Assembly (NCBI GenBank): GCA_964464175.1
Contig: CAYXFD010000012.1
Coordinates: 1 to 64,000 of the forward strand
DNA: 64,000 bases
Direction of reading: 5' to 3'
Origin: CAYXFD01 sp964464175
GTDB taxonomy: Bacteria; Cloacimonadota; Cloacimonadia; Cloacimonadales; JAJBBL01
The translations under genes were made by a program, and so were the position numbers. The notes below the pieces were generated by a model. That model had not been told where the DNA came from, searched no databases, and saw only the letters and a list, made by a program, of their open reading frames with translations. Below, piece by piece: positions 1-9,434 of the stretch (its first letter is position 1; each line of letters starts with the position of its first letter).

Positions 1-157
1 GCGAGCTATATCTTTGATTAACAACGAGTTAAAAAATGGCACTGTAAAACTTGAGTCAAGCAATTCCTGGCAGAGATCATGGAGGGGGAGAAACGGATCA
101 ATATTTATAGAAGCTGGGAGATACGATACCGGAAAAAGCATGATGGCACAAATACAG

Positions 158-183
158 CGGGCACGGTGTTTCATCCGTGCCCG
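158..183. terminator. GC-rich hairpin, possible terminator
   Basis: A perfect 9-bp inverted repeat (CGGGCACGG / CCGTGCCCG) with an 8-base loop stands out in an AT-rich gap. It lies 75 bases beyond the stop of the minus-strand carboxypeptidase gene. There is no clean T-run on either side, so it is only a terminator-like structure. The rest of bases 1-258 shows no convincing gene. Confidence 0.5.
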
Positions 184-258
184 GGGTATAATATTACTGC
201 AACTCTTTGTAGTTTATCAGTTCAAGAATCATTATACTTCATTCTGAGAATTCATATC

Positions 259-2769
259 TTATTTGAGCAGTATCATTTTTTTTACACTGGAGAATTCCTT
301 ATGCTGTAAACGGTAAAAATACATACCGCTGCCAACCGGCATGTTGTTTTCATTATTCCCATCCCAGACGATATCATAGAAACCGGGATTCATTTCTTCG
401 TTTATCAGGCTTCTTATTTTCTGGCCTTTTATGTTGAAAACTTCTAATACAACCCGACCTTTCTCTTTGATAGAGAAGCTCAGAGTTGTTTCCGGGTTGA
501 AAGGATTAGGGTAATTATTGTATAGTTTACTGGCGACAGTTATAATAGATTCATCATCAGTATCCACCCCAGGTGAGGAAACATAGATCGTAAAACTATC
601 GATATAGATTCCTTCATCTTCGACATATTGATCGGATGTAAAATAAAATCTGAGAAAGAGTTCTTCTCCCAGAAAGTCGTTCAGATAGTATTCTTTTAAT
701 GTCCAATCAGATAAACCATTAAAGGTGGCAAGCGGCAACCAGTCACTTCCATCCGTTGATGCTTGCAGGTAACAATAATCATAACCCGGTTCTAAAGCAT
801 AACGGGTCAAAAAAGAAAGCGAAGCATTTGTCGCATCATTCAGATCAATACTGTCAGATAATCTTGCAAAGCTGCTTGTGTTGGATTGGTAGTCTCCGTA
901 GGGACTGTCAGCAAGTGAAAAATTCCCTTGATAAGCGTATTGCTCAGAAAGACCCCAGCCGCCTGAAGTTATCCAGTTGTCGAGGGTTTCAAAATTATCG
1001 ACCAGATAGGGAGGCGAGAGGTAGAAGGAGAAAAAGTTTTCCGGCTCGGTAGCGGTAATTTCCTCTTCATGTAAACCGTACCCGTCAGCAGTAATCGATA
1101 TCTGATACGTACCCATGGAAACGGTCTCAAATGAAAAGAACCCTTCATTATCGGTCAATGCCGGTTCTAAGGGTGTACCTGTTAATGATACAACAGCATT
1201 GCTTATCGGTAACCCTGTGGTGAAATCATTGACAATGCCGCTGATACTTACGGTATCAGACGGATAAAGCGATGAATCGAGAATAGTCTGTTCATTCTCG
1301 GTAATTGTTATCGTGTGCGGACCGGAATCATTGAAACCGTAGGTTGAAAAGGTTATGTTATATTCTCCCGGCAGTAAAATACGATAATATCTGCCAAAAT
1401 CTTCGTTACTTCTATATGGTTCTCTGAAAACTCCGGTATCATCAATTCCTTCGATAAAGATTTCAGCAACTAAAGGCTCATTGGTTACAGCATTCGTTAT
1501 ATGACCGGTAAGAGTAGAACGGTGAATTCTTTTCAGCAAGATGAGTGCAGCTGCCATATTATCTTCCGAAATCTGCTGAACATCAGCCGGGGGTGGAATA
1601 AATTCCACTCCGAGTTCGAAGGTATAGCTAAAGATACCATGCTTTCCATAAGCATAATCGTCAGTAGTTCCATTTGCCGGATACAAATCCCAACTGGGAA
1701 TCGGATCGTAGTGACCGGCAGAATTCAGCTTAGGTATAGTGACAGCCATTTCCACTGCTAAATCTTCTAAAGCAGCAGCGTCAGGACCTGCAACCCCATC
1801 AGCATAGCCAAAAGGAAAGAGAACTAACTCACTGTAGGTGTGATAGGTTATGCCGGCGACAAATTGATTATCGATCATCAGTTGCTGCAAAACTGCAATC
1901 TCAGGTTCTGAGGCCGGAGCGGGACCGGGGTATGTGGGTGCACTGAGATTACTGCCGGAAGCCCATTCAAACTCATAATTCCGGTTCAAATCGACTCCAT
2001 CAACTCCGTAACCGTAGTAGTTCATAGTATCAAAGACACTGTTGTTATTATTATCTCTGATATTTTTCCGCCACCAGACATCTGTCTCATTAAGAACAAT
2101 TTTATGACCATCAGGATTGATCAGCGGAATGAACCAGATTTCAGTATTTTCAATCAAGTAGGCTATTTCATCATCAGTATCATAATTATCTAAAAGAAGA
2201 TTAAGAAAATCCATCGGTACTTCAGTACTCAAAGGTTCCCGGGCATGATGAGCACCCATATAATAAACAGCAGGTTTATCGTTGAGAGAATCAGGATCGG
2301 TGGTCACTTTAACAGCCCAGATATCGTGCTGATAATTACTGTAATAATCGTTACCTTCCTGAGTATATATTTTTCCCCAACTGTCACCAATATTATAGAT
2401 CCTGACTATCTCCTCATGTTCCAGAGCCAGGGTCTGAATCTCATTAAGAACTTCATCGTAAGTCCGGTAACCATCAAGGGTTCTGGTTCTCAATTGAAGA
2501 TTGTTTTTCAGAATTGCTTCAGTCTGGGTAATTTGCGGGTCAAAGCCTTTGCTTTTGAGCAACGTTAATTGTCTCTCTGTGACAACCAGATCGAGAAATT
2601 CCCCTGGTTTGTATGCTGCGATATCATAGTTATCTTTGCTAAACTCAGCAACCAAATCCGGAGCAGGTTCTGAAAGGCGGATTACAAATCTGTCACTGCT
2701 CGAGAGATTTCCTACTCCAGTGACAATGATAAGAGTTACTAAAACGATAAACATGCTTGAAAACTTCAT
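259..2769 (-). CDS. secreted M14 zinc carboxypeptidase with C-terminal sorting domain
   Basis: Predicted extracellular metallo-carboxypeptidase that removes C-terminal residues from peptides. The 836-residue protein starts with a signal peptide (about 1-23). The M14 domain (about 100-415) has the zinc motif HxxE at His175-Glu178 within HAREP, Arg263 in DLNRN for substrate binding, the third zinc ligand His310 and the catalytic Glu385 in TFELG, so it should be active. Two carboxypeptidase-regulatory-like beta domains follow (about 415-590), then a jelly-roll or MAM-like domain (about 595-745), and a FlgD-like/type-A sorting domain (about 755-836) ending in KKMILLK. An AGGT-type ribosome-binding site precedes the ATG. 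It is the most distal gene of a minus-strand run. Carboxypeptidase T-like specificity is plausible but not shown. Confidence 0.9.
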   Translation of the reverse strand: MKFSSMFIVLVTLIIVTGVGNLSSSDRFVIRLSEPAPDLVAEFSKDNYDIAAYKPGEFLDLVVTERQLTLLKSKGFDPQITQTEAILKNNLQLRTRTLDGYRTYDEVLNEIQTLALEHEEIVRIYNIGDSWGKIYTQEGNDYYSNYQHDIWAVKVTTDPDSLNDKPAVYYMGAHHAREPLSTEVPMDFLNLLLDNYDTDDEIAYLIENTEIWFIPLINPDGHKIVLNETDVWWRKNIRDNNNNSVFDTMNYYGYGVDGVDLNRNYEFEWASGSNLSAPTYPGPAPASEPEIAVLQQLMIDNQFVAGITYHTYSELVLFPFGYADGVAGPDAAALEDLAVEMAVTIPKLNSAGHYDPIPSWDLYPANGTTDDYAYGKHGIFSYTFELGVEFIPPPADVQQISEDNMAAALILLKRIHRSTLTGHITNAVTNEPLVAEIFIEGIDDTGVFREPYRSNEDFGRYYRILLPGEYNITFSTYGFNDSGPHTITITENEQTILDSSLYPSDTVSISGIVNDFTTGLPISNAVVSLTGTPLEPALTDNEGFFSFETVSMGTYQISITADGYGLHEEEITATEPENFFSFYLSPPYLVDNFETLDNWITSGGWGLSEQYAYQGNFSLADSPYGDYQSNTSSFARLSDSIDLNDATNASLSFLTRYALEPGYDYCYLQASTDGSDWLPLATFNGLSDWTLKEYYLNDFLGEELFLRFYFTSDQYVEDEGIYIDSFTIYVSSPGVDTDDESIITVASKLYNNYPNPFNPETTLSFSIKEKGRVVLEVFNIKGQKIRSLINEEMNPGFYDIVWDGNNENNMPVGSGMYFYRLQHKEFSSVKKMILLK

Positions 2770-2943
2770 TTATACCTCATATAATTTAGTTAATAATTTG
2801 CTGTTATAAATCCTCATATATCGTTAGGAAACGACTACTTCACGACTCTCATTTATGGAGAGTAAGAATCTTTCATCTTCCGAACTACATCTTATCCCTT
2901 TTTTTTTTGAGAAAAACCAGGAGTCAAATGTAACTCGGTTAGA

Positions 2944-3681
2944 TCAATGAATTTCTTGCAGCTCTTTGACTCCATCCCAGCGGTGGTCATCAGGGGCTTC
3001 TCTTAAAAGCTTATTTCTCATCACATCATATTCGTCATCCATATTATTCTTCTCGTAAAGTTCCAGCAGAAGAAATTTGACATCAAGAGCATCGACTTCT
3101 TCGTCGGGGTCTTCTATATCTTTACCGTAATAGGTCAAACCGGTCTGGAGAGTTTTCAAAGCTTCAGGATAACGTTCCTGTTCCTTCTGAACAAAGGAGA
3201 GCCAGACATAGGCATCATAATGTTCTTCCCGCGTATTTATCGCTTCAATCAAAGCGATTTCCGAACTTTCAAGGTCTCCTGCCTTATAATACGCTTCCCC
3301 TTTATGCCGCCAGGGACAAGACCAGCGTGGTAATTGGTCGGTTATCAGATCGTAAACATCAATACTTTGTTCAAACTGATTCAGACTGAGCAGAAGATTC
3401 GCAAACTGGAATTGAGTTCTTGTATTGAGTGAATCAATATTATCATTCATCACAACGATATACTTATTCAATTCCATGTAATGGATGTAAGATAAGAGGA
3501 GAGATGCCTGGTAATCTTCAGGGTCTTCCTGTTTAAGTGAATGATAATAGTTTAATGCCTCTATCAGGTTTTTCTCTGTCCGGTCCTGATTGTATTCGGT
3601 GAATTTATCCATCAGTACATCCTGAGCAGACAAACAAGCTATAAAGCTGATGATAATCAGAGTAGTAATGATTTTGACCAT
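2944..3681 (-). CDS. exported TPR-repeat protein
   Basis: A 245-residue protein with an N-terminal signal segment (about 1-19, ending near CLSAQD) followed by helical pairs typical of tetratricopeptide repeats (about 25-225). Recognisable repeat blocks include WRHKGEAYYKAGDLESSEIAL and the following YDAYVWLSFVQKEQERYPEAL. TPR proteins are scaffolds for protein contacts, here probably in the periplasm or at the outer membrane. AGGAG lies 8 bases before the ATG. It sits just downstream of a small lipoprotein and the HlyD/TolC pair on the same strand, so it may be co-expressed with the export system. No enzymatic motif is visible. Confidence 0.75.
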   Translation of the reverse strand: MVKIITTLIIISFIACLSAQDVLMDKFTEYNQDRTEKNLIEALNYYHSLKQEDPEDYQASLLLSYIHYMELNKYIVVMNDNIDSLNTRTQFQFANLLLSLNQFEQSIDVYDLITDQLPRWSCPWRHKGEAYYKAGDLESSEIALIEAINTREEHYDAYVWLSFVQKEQERYPEALKTLQTGLTYYGKDIEDPDEEVDALDVKFLLLELYEKNNMDDEYDVMRNKLLREAPDDHRWDGVKELQEIH

Positions 3682-3910
3682 GCGGTAACTCCTATATATA
3701 TATTTAGTCGGTAAGTATTAGAATCGATAACACTGTTCTTTAGTATGGCAGATATCCGAAGCAAAGATCTTGTGATCTAAGTGAGGTTAATATTCGGATA
3801 GCAGTAAAGGTAGCGGTATTCTACAATATCTTCAGGATAACTCTAAAGCAATTTCTTTTCCATTGTAACGTTAGAGTTAACTTTTGCAGCTTTTTTACTG
3901 GGAACCGGGA

Positions 3911-4294
3911 TCATTCTATGCGGGAATCAAAGTACTCAGCTTCATCTTCATCTGCATGTTCCATGATTTTTCGGAATTGTTCCTCCAATCTCACATCTAT
4001 TCGTTCCCAGATGTCGTCCCAATCTTCGTCCAGTTCTTCTGCTTTTGCCAGATAAATTTTGGCATTGTAACCTTTATCCTGCGTAACTTCTTCTAAAACG
4101 ATGAAGGCTAAATCTTCGACATCGATATCCTGGTCATAAGTTTGAGGATCAAGAAGTACCTGAACGAACTCTTCGGTAAATTCTTCGGAAAGCTCATAGT
4201 ATTCTTTGTCCGTCATCTTACGGGCACAACTGATGAGTAAAAGAGCAGTTAAAATTATGAGGAATGATATGGGAAAAAGCTTGTTTTCTTTCAT
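3911..4294 (-). CDS. small lipoprotein, unknown function
   Basis: A 127-residue protein with a short signal peptide and a lipobox (LISC, Cys at about residue 23), so it is probably lipid-anchored in the envelope. The mature part is very acidic (many Glu/Asp, for example DEDWDDIWERIDVRLEEQF) and looks helical. The start is supported by AAGGAG 5-6 bases upstream of the ATG. It lies between the HlyD-type adaptor gene and the TPR protein gene on the same strand. I do not recognise the family. Confidence 0.75.
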   Translation of the reverse strand: MKENKLFPISFLIILTALLLISCARKMTDKEYYELSEEFTEEFVQVLLDPQTYDQDIDVEDLAFIVLEEVTQDKGYNAKIYLAKAEELDEDWDDIWERIDVRLEEQFRKIMEHADEDEAEYFDSRIE

Positions 4295-4349
4295 TTCTTC
4301 TCCTTAAGTTTAAGTATTACAGTGAGTCTTTTTGCTATTAATATAGTAA

Positions 4350-5426
4350 CTATGAAGGTTCGACGAGTGAAATTTTTTCTCCCTCGTCAAGACCTTCTAT
4401 GATCTCGACCTGCTGAAAATCATTTATTCCTGTTTTGACTAAGGTACTTGTTGAGATAGTATCATTTTCTACCTTATAAACGATATCCTGACCTTCTTGA
4501 TCACTAAAAATTGCCCTTATCGGAATGACAATAATATCTTCCCTCGTTTCGCCGAAGATCGTTACATTGGCTGTCATACCTGGTTTCAGGGGGGTCTCTT
4601 TTTCCTGAATCCGGATCTCTACAGGAAATACTTTAACATTGTTTCTGGTTACCGCCATTGCTCCGATCTTTGATACTAATCCTGAAAAGTCTGCATAAGG
4701 ATAAGCATCTACTTGTATTTTTGCCTTTTGTCCGAGAAATACTTTGGCAATATCAACTTCATTGATAAAAGAGTTTACTACCATCTGGTTCAAATCTGCC
4801 AGTTTGACAATGACCGTACCATCGGAGAAAGAACTGGCACTGGAAATGACCATCTCTCCTTCTTCCACCATTTTCTGAATGACTGTTCCTGAGGCAGTGG
4901 AAGTGATCCTTGAGATATTCCCTTCCGTATCTATTTCTCTGATCAGGTCGAACTGCTGCAGAGCACTTTGATAATTGATGTCAGCAGTTTCCAGGTCATC
5001 AAGAGCATTATCGACTTCATCTTTCGAGACAAACTGTTTTTCGAAAAGGGCTTGTTTTCTGTCATAGTCTTTCTGAGCATTCTCAAGTCTTATTCTGGAG
5101 AGATGAAGATTGTTTCTGATATTGGCGATCTGGTTTGCCTGATTGAAATCAGGTTCTATTTCGGCTATCAAGTCTCCATTGCTAACATAATCTCCTTCTT
5201 CCACATAGAACTTTATTACTTTACCACTGACCCTCGACTTTATATCAATTTGTCTGAGGGGTTCTATTTCTCCGGTTTCTTCCATAACAATACTAATGGC
5301 ACCACGGCTCACTTCTACCGAACGGACAGTTTGAGCAGTCTCTGTTTTTTTGCCTCTCCCGGCAAAAAAAGCTATTATAACGACGATCATGATAACTATT
5401 CCAATTACGATCAAGAATTTTTTCAT
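4350..5426 (-). CDS. HlyD/MacA-type periplasmic adaptor of an efflux pump
   Basis: A 358-residue membrane-fusion protein that would link an inner-membrane transporter to a TolC channel. One N-terminal transmembrane segment (about 4-23) is followed by a first lipoyl half-motif (about 50-90), a helical hairpin (about 95-150), the second lipoyl half (about 170-210), a beta-barrel domain (about 212-300) and a membrane-proximal domain. The layout and length match MacA/HlyD-type subunits. The gene is directly downstream of the TolC-family gene, with a GAGAGGAT ribosome-binding site. No MacB-, RND- or ABC-type permease is encoded nearby, so the transporter must lie elsewhere or left of the window. 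The substrate is unknown. Confidence 0.88.
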   Translation of the reverse strand: MKKFLIVIGIVIMIVVIIAFFAGRGKKTETAQTVRSVEVSRGAISIVMEETGEIEPLRQIDIKSRVSGKVIKFYVEEGDYVSNGDLIAEIEPDFNQANQIANIRNNLHLSRIRLENAQKDYDRKQALFEKQFVSKDEVDNALDDLETADINYQSALQQFDLIREIDTEGNISRITSTASGTVIQKMVEEGEMVISSASSFSDGTVIVKLADLNQMVVNSFINEVDIAKVFLGQKAKIQVDAYPYADFSGLVSKIGAMAVTRNNVKVFPVEIRIQEKETPLKPGMTANVTIFGETREDIIVIPIRAIFSDQEGQDIVYKVENDTISTSTLVKTGINDFQQVEIIEGLDEGEKISLVEPS

Positions 5427-5493
5427 TAATTATCCTCTCATATTCCGATAATGTTTCCAATCATTAATATATACACCCACAATGTAATTCTCT

Positions 5494-6765
5494 CTACCAT
5501 CTGTCAAGAATTCTGCGCGAGAGAAAGAGATTAATCTCTTCCTGTTTAATCAGCAACTGATAATAACGCGTGCTATAATCGATTTCAGCTTCCAGATAAT
5601 CACTAACAGCCTGGTCAAGTTCTAACAGACTCATGATTCCCAGGTTGAATCTCTCCTGAGCCATCTGCAGGTTGTCACCTGCAAGTTCATAACGTTTCTC
5701 AACCAGGGAAAAAACTCTCTTTTCATTATCCCATGCTCTGGTAAGCTGCATAAAAGTCTTTTCTAAGTTTGCGGTTTGATAATTATACTGAAGCTCTTGA
5801 GCCCGGAAACTTCTCTTGCTCCGGTAATAGACCTGTCTCTGTTCTACCGGGTTCAATAATGAGTAAGAAGCGGTCAAAGATACGGTATAGGAATCCTTAT
5901 ACTCACGGAAGTCCCAGATATTTTCAGCATTTTGAGGTCCGGGATAGCGGTAGTTGTAATGATATGATAAAGCCAGAGAAGGGAGGAAGTCCAATTTAGT
6001 CTGTCGGAGTGAGAGTTTGGTTCTGTTTAGATTGTTCTCTGTTTTGATCAATTCCAGGGGAGCTTGATATTCGAATTCTTCTTCCTGAAGAGCAAGATCA
6101 GGTTCAATAAGCGGATAACCATTGTCTTCAATATTAAGGTAGAGAAATAGATTTTCTCTTGCTTGCCGATGTTGAATCTGGGCATTTTCGTAGGATATCT
6201 CAGCATTGATCAGAGCTATCTCACTCTGTTTCAAATCTAAGAGTGACCTTTGCTGTTGCTCATACAGTAGTTCTATCTGATTAAATATCTTTTTTTGGAT
6301 ATCCAGATTGCTCTTCTGAATCTCAATGCGTCTTCGGCTTTCCAAAACCATCATATAAAGACGGAAAATTTCAAAGGCAGTTTTCTTGCGGTTCTCTTCG
6401 AGCTCGTATTGAGCATTCTCCCAATCTATTCGAGCTCTTCGCCAGTTGAAGTAGGTCGGTTCATTGAGTGAAATACTCTTGGAAAGGGAAAAGCCTGCTG
6501 TTTCGATATCATCATTAATTAGATTACGACTGGCACTGACTGTTGCTGAAGGGAGAAAGTCATAATAACTGGAAAGTAAAGCAGAATATACATTCTGGTG
6601 CTGTAATCTATCGGTCTCCAGGAGCAGCGATTGATCTATTCCGAGTTCAATCAGTTCAAACAGCTCATATTTTATCTCTTCGGACAGAACCGGTTTGGTT
6701 AGAACAGCCAACATAAAAATGCAGGGTAAAGCAATCATGAAGATTTTTTTATCAAATATACTCAA
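5494..6765 (-). CDS. TolC-family outer-membrane efflux protein
   Basis: A 423-residue protein with an N-terminal signal peptide (about 1-28) and two repeated long alpha-helical coiled-coil regions plus membrane beta segments, as in TolC/OEP channels. The N-x-x-L-A-Q-E-R-F-N-L-G pattern near residue 370 (QMAQERFNLGIMSLLEL) is the typical second-repeat signature. The start is a TTG codon with GGGAGG 7 bases upstream; the next ATG (residue 10) would cut into the signal peptide. It heads a pair with the HlyD-type gene, giving two of the three parts of a type I or tripartite exporter. Confidence 0.88.
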   Translation of the reverse strand: MSIFDKKIFMIALPCIFMLAVLTKPVLSEEIKYELFELIELGIDQSLLLETDRLQHQNVYSALLSSYYDFLPSATVSASRNLINDDIETAGFSLSKSISLNEPTYFNWRRARIDWENAQYELEENRKKTAFEIFRLYMMVLESRRRIEIQKSNLDIQKKIFNQIELLYEQQQRSLLDLKQSEIALINAEISYENAQIQHRQARENLFLYLNIEDNGYPLIEPDLALQEEEFEYQAPLELIKTENNLNRTKLSLRQTKLDFLPSLALSYHYNYRYPGPQNAENIWDFREYKDSYTVSLTASYSLLNPVEQRQVYYRSKRSFRAQELQYNYQTANLEKTFMQLTRAWDNEKRVFSLVEKRYELAGDNLQMAQERFNLGIMSLLELDQAVSDYLEAEIDYSTRYYQLLIKQEEINLFLSRRILDRW

Positions 6766-6781
6766 TTACTACCTCCCGTCG

Positions 6782-7360
6782 TCATCGTATTATTAGATAG
6801 ATTAACATATTAAATATCCCGGTAAAAAAGAAGAAACTTAAGGTAACATAGAGGAGGTAACGGTGAACGTAGCGGTTGTAATACCCCGTCAGAATTGAGA
6901 TATCAGCTTTTTTTTCCAGAAGTTCAATATAACCTTCTATGCTGTATCTTTCGATCAGATACGGGATAAAAGTGCGAATAAAGTAGCGGGTAAGCTCGAA
7001 CAATAATTGTGCTATAACACTCTTTAAACCAAGCCTTACTACCTGAGGAATAAAGTAGTAACTGTCAATAAACTCCAATTTTTTCATCATTTTATCATAC
7101 ATGCTGTTTTCAATTTCTTTAATTTTGCTCTCTTTGTCAATGTTTTGGCAATCTTGCAAAAAGTTGCTCAAAAGATCATGAAGATACTTAATAACATAGT
7201 TTTTTAAGCGATAAATTAATGCCGGAGTAAAGGGGACAGGAAAAGTGCCAATATATTTCTTTTTATCTGGGTAAAACAATAAAGCCCTTAAGGTGATGAC
7301 AAGCAGAAATCCCATACCGAGATTCAGCAATAAAAAAAGGAGTGCTTTTAACAGAAACAT
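6782..7360 (-). CDS. membrane protein, unknown family
   Basis: A 192-residue protein with hydrophobic segments at the N-terminus (about 3-28) and C-terminus (about 165-191), and a helical, moderately basic middle. The pattern after the first segment (a Pro-rich FTPALIYRLKNYV stretch followed by amphipathic helices) faintly resembles DUF445-type membrane proteins, but I would not assign it. GAGGT lies 4 bases upstream of the ATG. The gene lies between the TolC gene and the terminator after the TPM gene, so it probably starts a new unit or is co-transcribed with tolC/hlyD. Confidence 0.65.
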   Translation of the reverse strand: MFLLKALLFLLLNLGMGFLLVITLRALLFYPDKKKYIGTFPVPFTPALIYRLKNYVIKYLHDLLSNFLQDCQNIDKESKIKEIENSMYDKMMKKLEFIDSYYFIPQVVRLGLKSVIAQLLFELTRYFIRTFIPYLIERYSIEGYIELLEKKADISILTGYYNRYVHRYLLYVTLSFFFFTGIFNMLIYLIIR

Positions 7361-7373
7361 GATTACCTCAGCA

Positions 7374-7397
7374 AAAGACAGCTTTCAAGCTGTCTTT
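7374..7397 (-). terminator. intrinsic terminator after the ribBA-TPM unit
   Basis: A perfect stem (AAAGACAGCT / AGCTGTCTTT) with a four-base loop begins 2 bases after the stop of the minus-strand TPM gene. Read on the minus strand it ends in TTTT. It separates ribBA-TPM from the next membrane-protein gene, whose start is only 13 bases further on. Confidence 0.7.
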
Positions 7398-7398
7398 A

Positions 7399-8178
7399 TT
7401 AAAATCTGCCGGCAGCTCCACCACCACCACTGGCTCCTCCGCCAAAACCACCAAAGCCTCCGAAACCACCTCCCCGGGAACTTCCACCACTGAAACCTCC
7501 ACTGCCAAAACCTCTGCCCGACATACCAAAGATTATCAGCCAGGGGAGAATTTTTCCTTTAGTGACAATCATCAGAAAGATAAAGAAAACCAAGACTACT
7601 AACCCGGCAAAAGGTGATTGTTCCTGATCTTCTGACATTCTCTGAAATTCTGCTATTCCTGTAAATTCGACACGATACTCCTGGGCGACAAGAGAAGCGA
7701 TGGCTGCTACACCTGCTAATACTGCCCGGTCATAATCACCCCGACTCAGATGAGGAACAAGTAACCGGTCTCTTATCTCTCCGGCTAAACCATCAGGGAT
7801 AAAACCTTCAGCTCCGTATCCGGTCTCAATCCTTACCCAACGGTCTTCAACTGCAATAAGGATGAGAGCTCCTTCATCTTTGTTAGAGCCGATACCCCAT
7901 TTCTGATAGAGGTTATTGGCATACATATTTATCTCTTCTCCCTGAAGATCAGGAACGATAGCCACAGAAATCTCAAAATCTGTCTTTTCTTTGACTTCAG
8001 TTATAATACTCATAAGCTCAGAGCGGGTTTGACGAGACAATCTTCCGGTATAGTCGTTTACCCATCCAACCGGTTCGGGATATGAAACAGCCCTGAGATG
8101 CCCTATAGACCCCAACAGGATAATAACAGCAAGTAAGCAGGCTATTGAACAGTAGTTCTTTCTGGTTAAATTATACAT
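7399..8178 (-). CDS. TPM-domain (YgcG-like) membrane-anchored protein
   Basis: A 259-residue protein. A signal peptide or anchor (about 12-30) precedes a TPM domain (about 35-170) with the family hallmarks VNDYTGRLS near the start and ETGYGAEGFIPDGLAG in the middle. Next come a transmembrane segment (about 190-215) and an extreme glycine-rich tail (about 222-259, repeated GGFGG units). TPM proteins are envelope proteins, in some cases with phosphatase or photosystem-repair roles; the bacterial function is poorly defined. The gene start overlaps the ribBA stop by 8 bases, and its Shine-Dalgarno match is weak, suggesting translational coupling. The usual partner LemA is not present nearby. Confidence 0.85.
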   Translation of the reverse strand: MYNLTRKNYCSIACLLAVIILLGSIGHLRAVSYPEPVGWVNDYTGRLSRQTRSELMSIITEVKEKTDFEISVAIVPDLQGEEINMYANNLYQKWGIGSNKDEGALILIAVEDRWVRIETGYGAEGFIPDGLAGEIRDRLLVPHLSRGDYDRAVLAGVAAIASLVAQEYRVEFTGIAEFQRMSEDQEQSPFAGLVVLVFFIFLMIVTKGKILPWLIIFGMSGRGFGSGGFSGGSSRGGGFGGFGGFGGGASGGGGAAGRF

Positions 8179-9379
8179 TTTTCAATAAGTGTCCTAATTT
8201 GTCTTTTTTTGTTTTCAGGTATCTTGCATTTTCCACGTTTTTGTTAATCTCTATCGGTATTCTTTCTTTGATCTTCAGGTTGTATCCCTCTAATCCGATA
8301 ATTTTCTTGGGGTTGTTGGTCAAGAGCCTCAAAGAGGTTATTCCTAACTCCTTGAGGATCTGAGCTCCAATTCCATAATCCCGTAAATCAGCATGATAGC
8401 CGAGAGCTTCATTTGCTTCCACGGTATCTTTACCGTGATCCTGAAGATGATAAGCCTTAATCTTATTTATTAAACCGATGCCCCTTCCTTCTTGTTTCAT
8501 ATAAAGGATCACCCCCTTCTTTTCCTGAGAGATTATCTCAAATGCCTTGGTTAACTGCTCTCCGCAGTCACAGCGCAGAGAATAGAGGGCATCTCCTGTC
8601 AGGCATTCAGAATGAACCCTTACCAATACATCAGCACCGGGCTCAATTTTTCCTTTAACCAGAGCTATATGATATTCATCTGAGATCTTACTTTGGAAAG
8701 TGAGTATTCTGAACTCTCCGAAACAGGTTGGTAGATTTGCCTCAGCGACTTTCTCCACAAGGGTTTCATTCATCCTTCGGTATCGGATCAAGTCAGCGAT
8801 AGTAATAATCTTGATATTTTGTTTTTGGGCAAAAGGAATAAGGTCTTTTAACCTGGCCATCTCACCGTCTTCTTTTATGATCTCACAAATCGCCCCGGCA
8901 GGTTGTAAGCCGGCAAGCTTAGCTAAATCAACAGCTGCTTCAGTATGACCGGCTCTCTTTAATACTCCCCCCTTTTCAGCCATAAGAGGGAAAATATGTC
9001 CCGGTCTGACGAAATCGTTTGCCTGGGAATCCGGTGCTGCCAATAGATTTATAGTGGTTGCTCTCTCTTTAGCGGAGATACCGGTTGTGGTTTTTTCTTT
9101 GGCATCAACGGAGATGGTAAATTTCGTATGATGTCTGTCACTAATCTGTTCAGTCATCAAAGGAATATCAAGCTCAAGCAGTCTTTCAGCGGGCATCGGA
9201 ACACAAAGCAGACCTTTACCCTGAGTGATCATGAAATTTACTTTTTCCGGGTTCATTAATTCTGCAGCTCCGACCAGGTCACCCTCGTTTTCTCTGGTTT
9301 CATCATCAACAACGATTAAGAGACTACCTTTTCTGATCTCTTCTACAGCCTCTTCGATCGCAGAAAATATTTTATTCAT
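8171..9379 (-). CDS. ribBA: bifunctional DHBP synthase / GTP cyclohydrolase II
   Basis: Makes the two precursors of riboflavin: 3,4-dihydroxy-2-butanone 4-phosphate from ribulose 5-phosphate (RibB, about residues 1-200) and the pyrimidine precursor from GTP (RibA, about 205-402). RibB shows the acidic substrate loop DDETRENEGDLV and the RAGHTEAAVDL motif. RibA shows the zinc-binding cysteines in ECLTGDALYSLRCDCGEQL and the QEGRGIGL motif, so both halves look intact. The length of 402 is normal for the fusion. The other rib genes are not in the window. I saw no convincing FMN riboswitch in the short upstream gap. Confidence 0.96.
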   Translation of the reverse strand: MNKIFSAIEEAVEEIRKGSLLIVVDDETRENEGDLVGAAELMNPEKVNFMITQGKGLLCVPMPAERLLELDIPLMTEQISDRHHTKFTISVDAKEKTTTGISAKERATTINLLAAPDSQANDFVRPGHIFPLMAEKGGVLKRAGHTEAAVDLAKLAGLQPAGAICEIIKEDGEMARLKDLIPFAQKQNIKIITIADLIRYRRMNETLVEKVAEANLPTCFGEFRILTFQSKISDEYHIALVKGKIEPGADVLVRVHSECLTGDALYSLRCDCGEQLTKAFEIISQEKKGVILYMKQEGRGIGLINKIKAYHLQDHGKDTVEANEALGYHADLRDYGIGAQILKELGITSLRLLTNNPKKIIGLEGYNLKIKERIPIEINKNVENARYLKTKKDKLGHLLKNV

Positions 9380-9434
9380 ATTCTATTTCCCATACAGAAT
9401 TTCCGGTAAATCTGTTCAGTTTTAGAGAAAAGTA

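Noticed and set aside
2890..2910. T-run near 2900 as a terminator
   Set aside because: It is a plain homopolymer on the strand opposite to transcription, without a stem before it.
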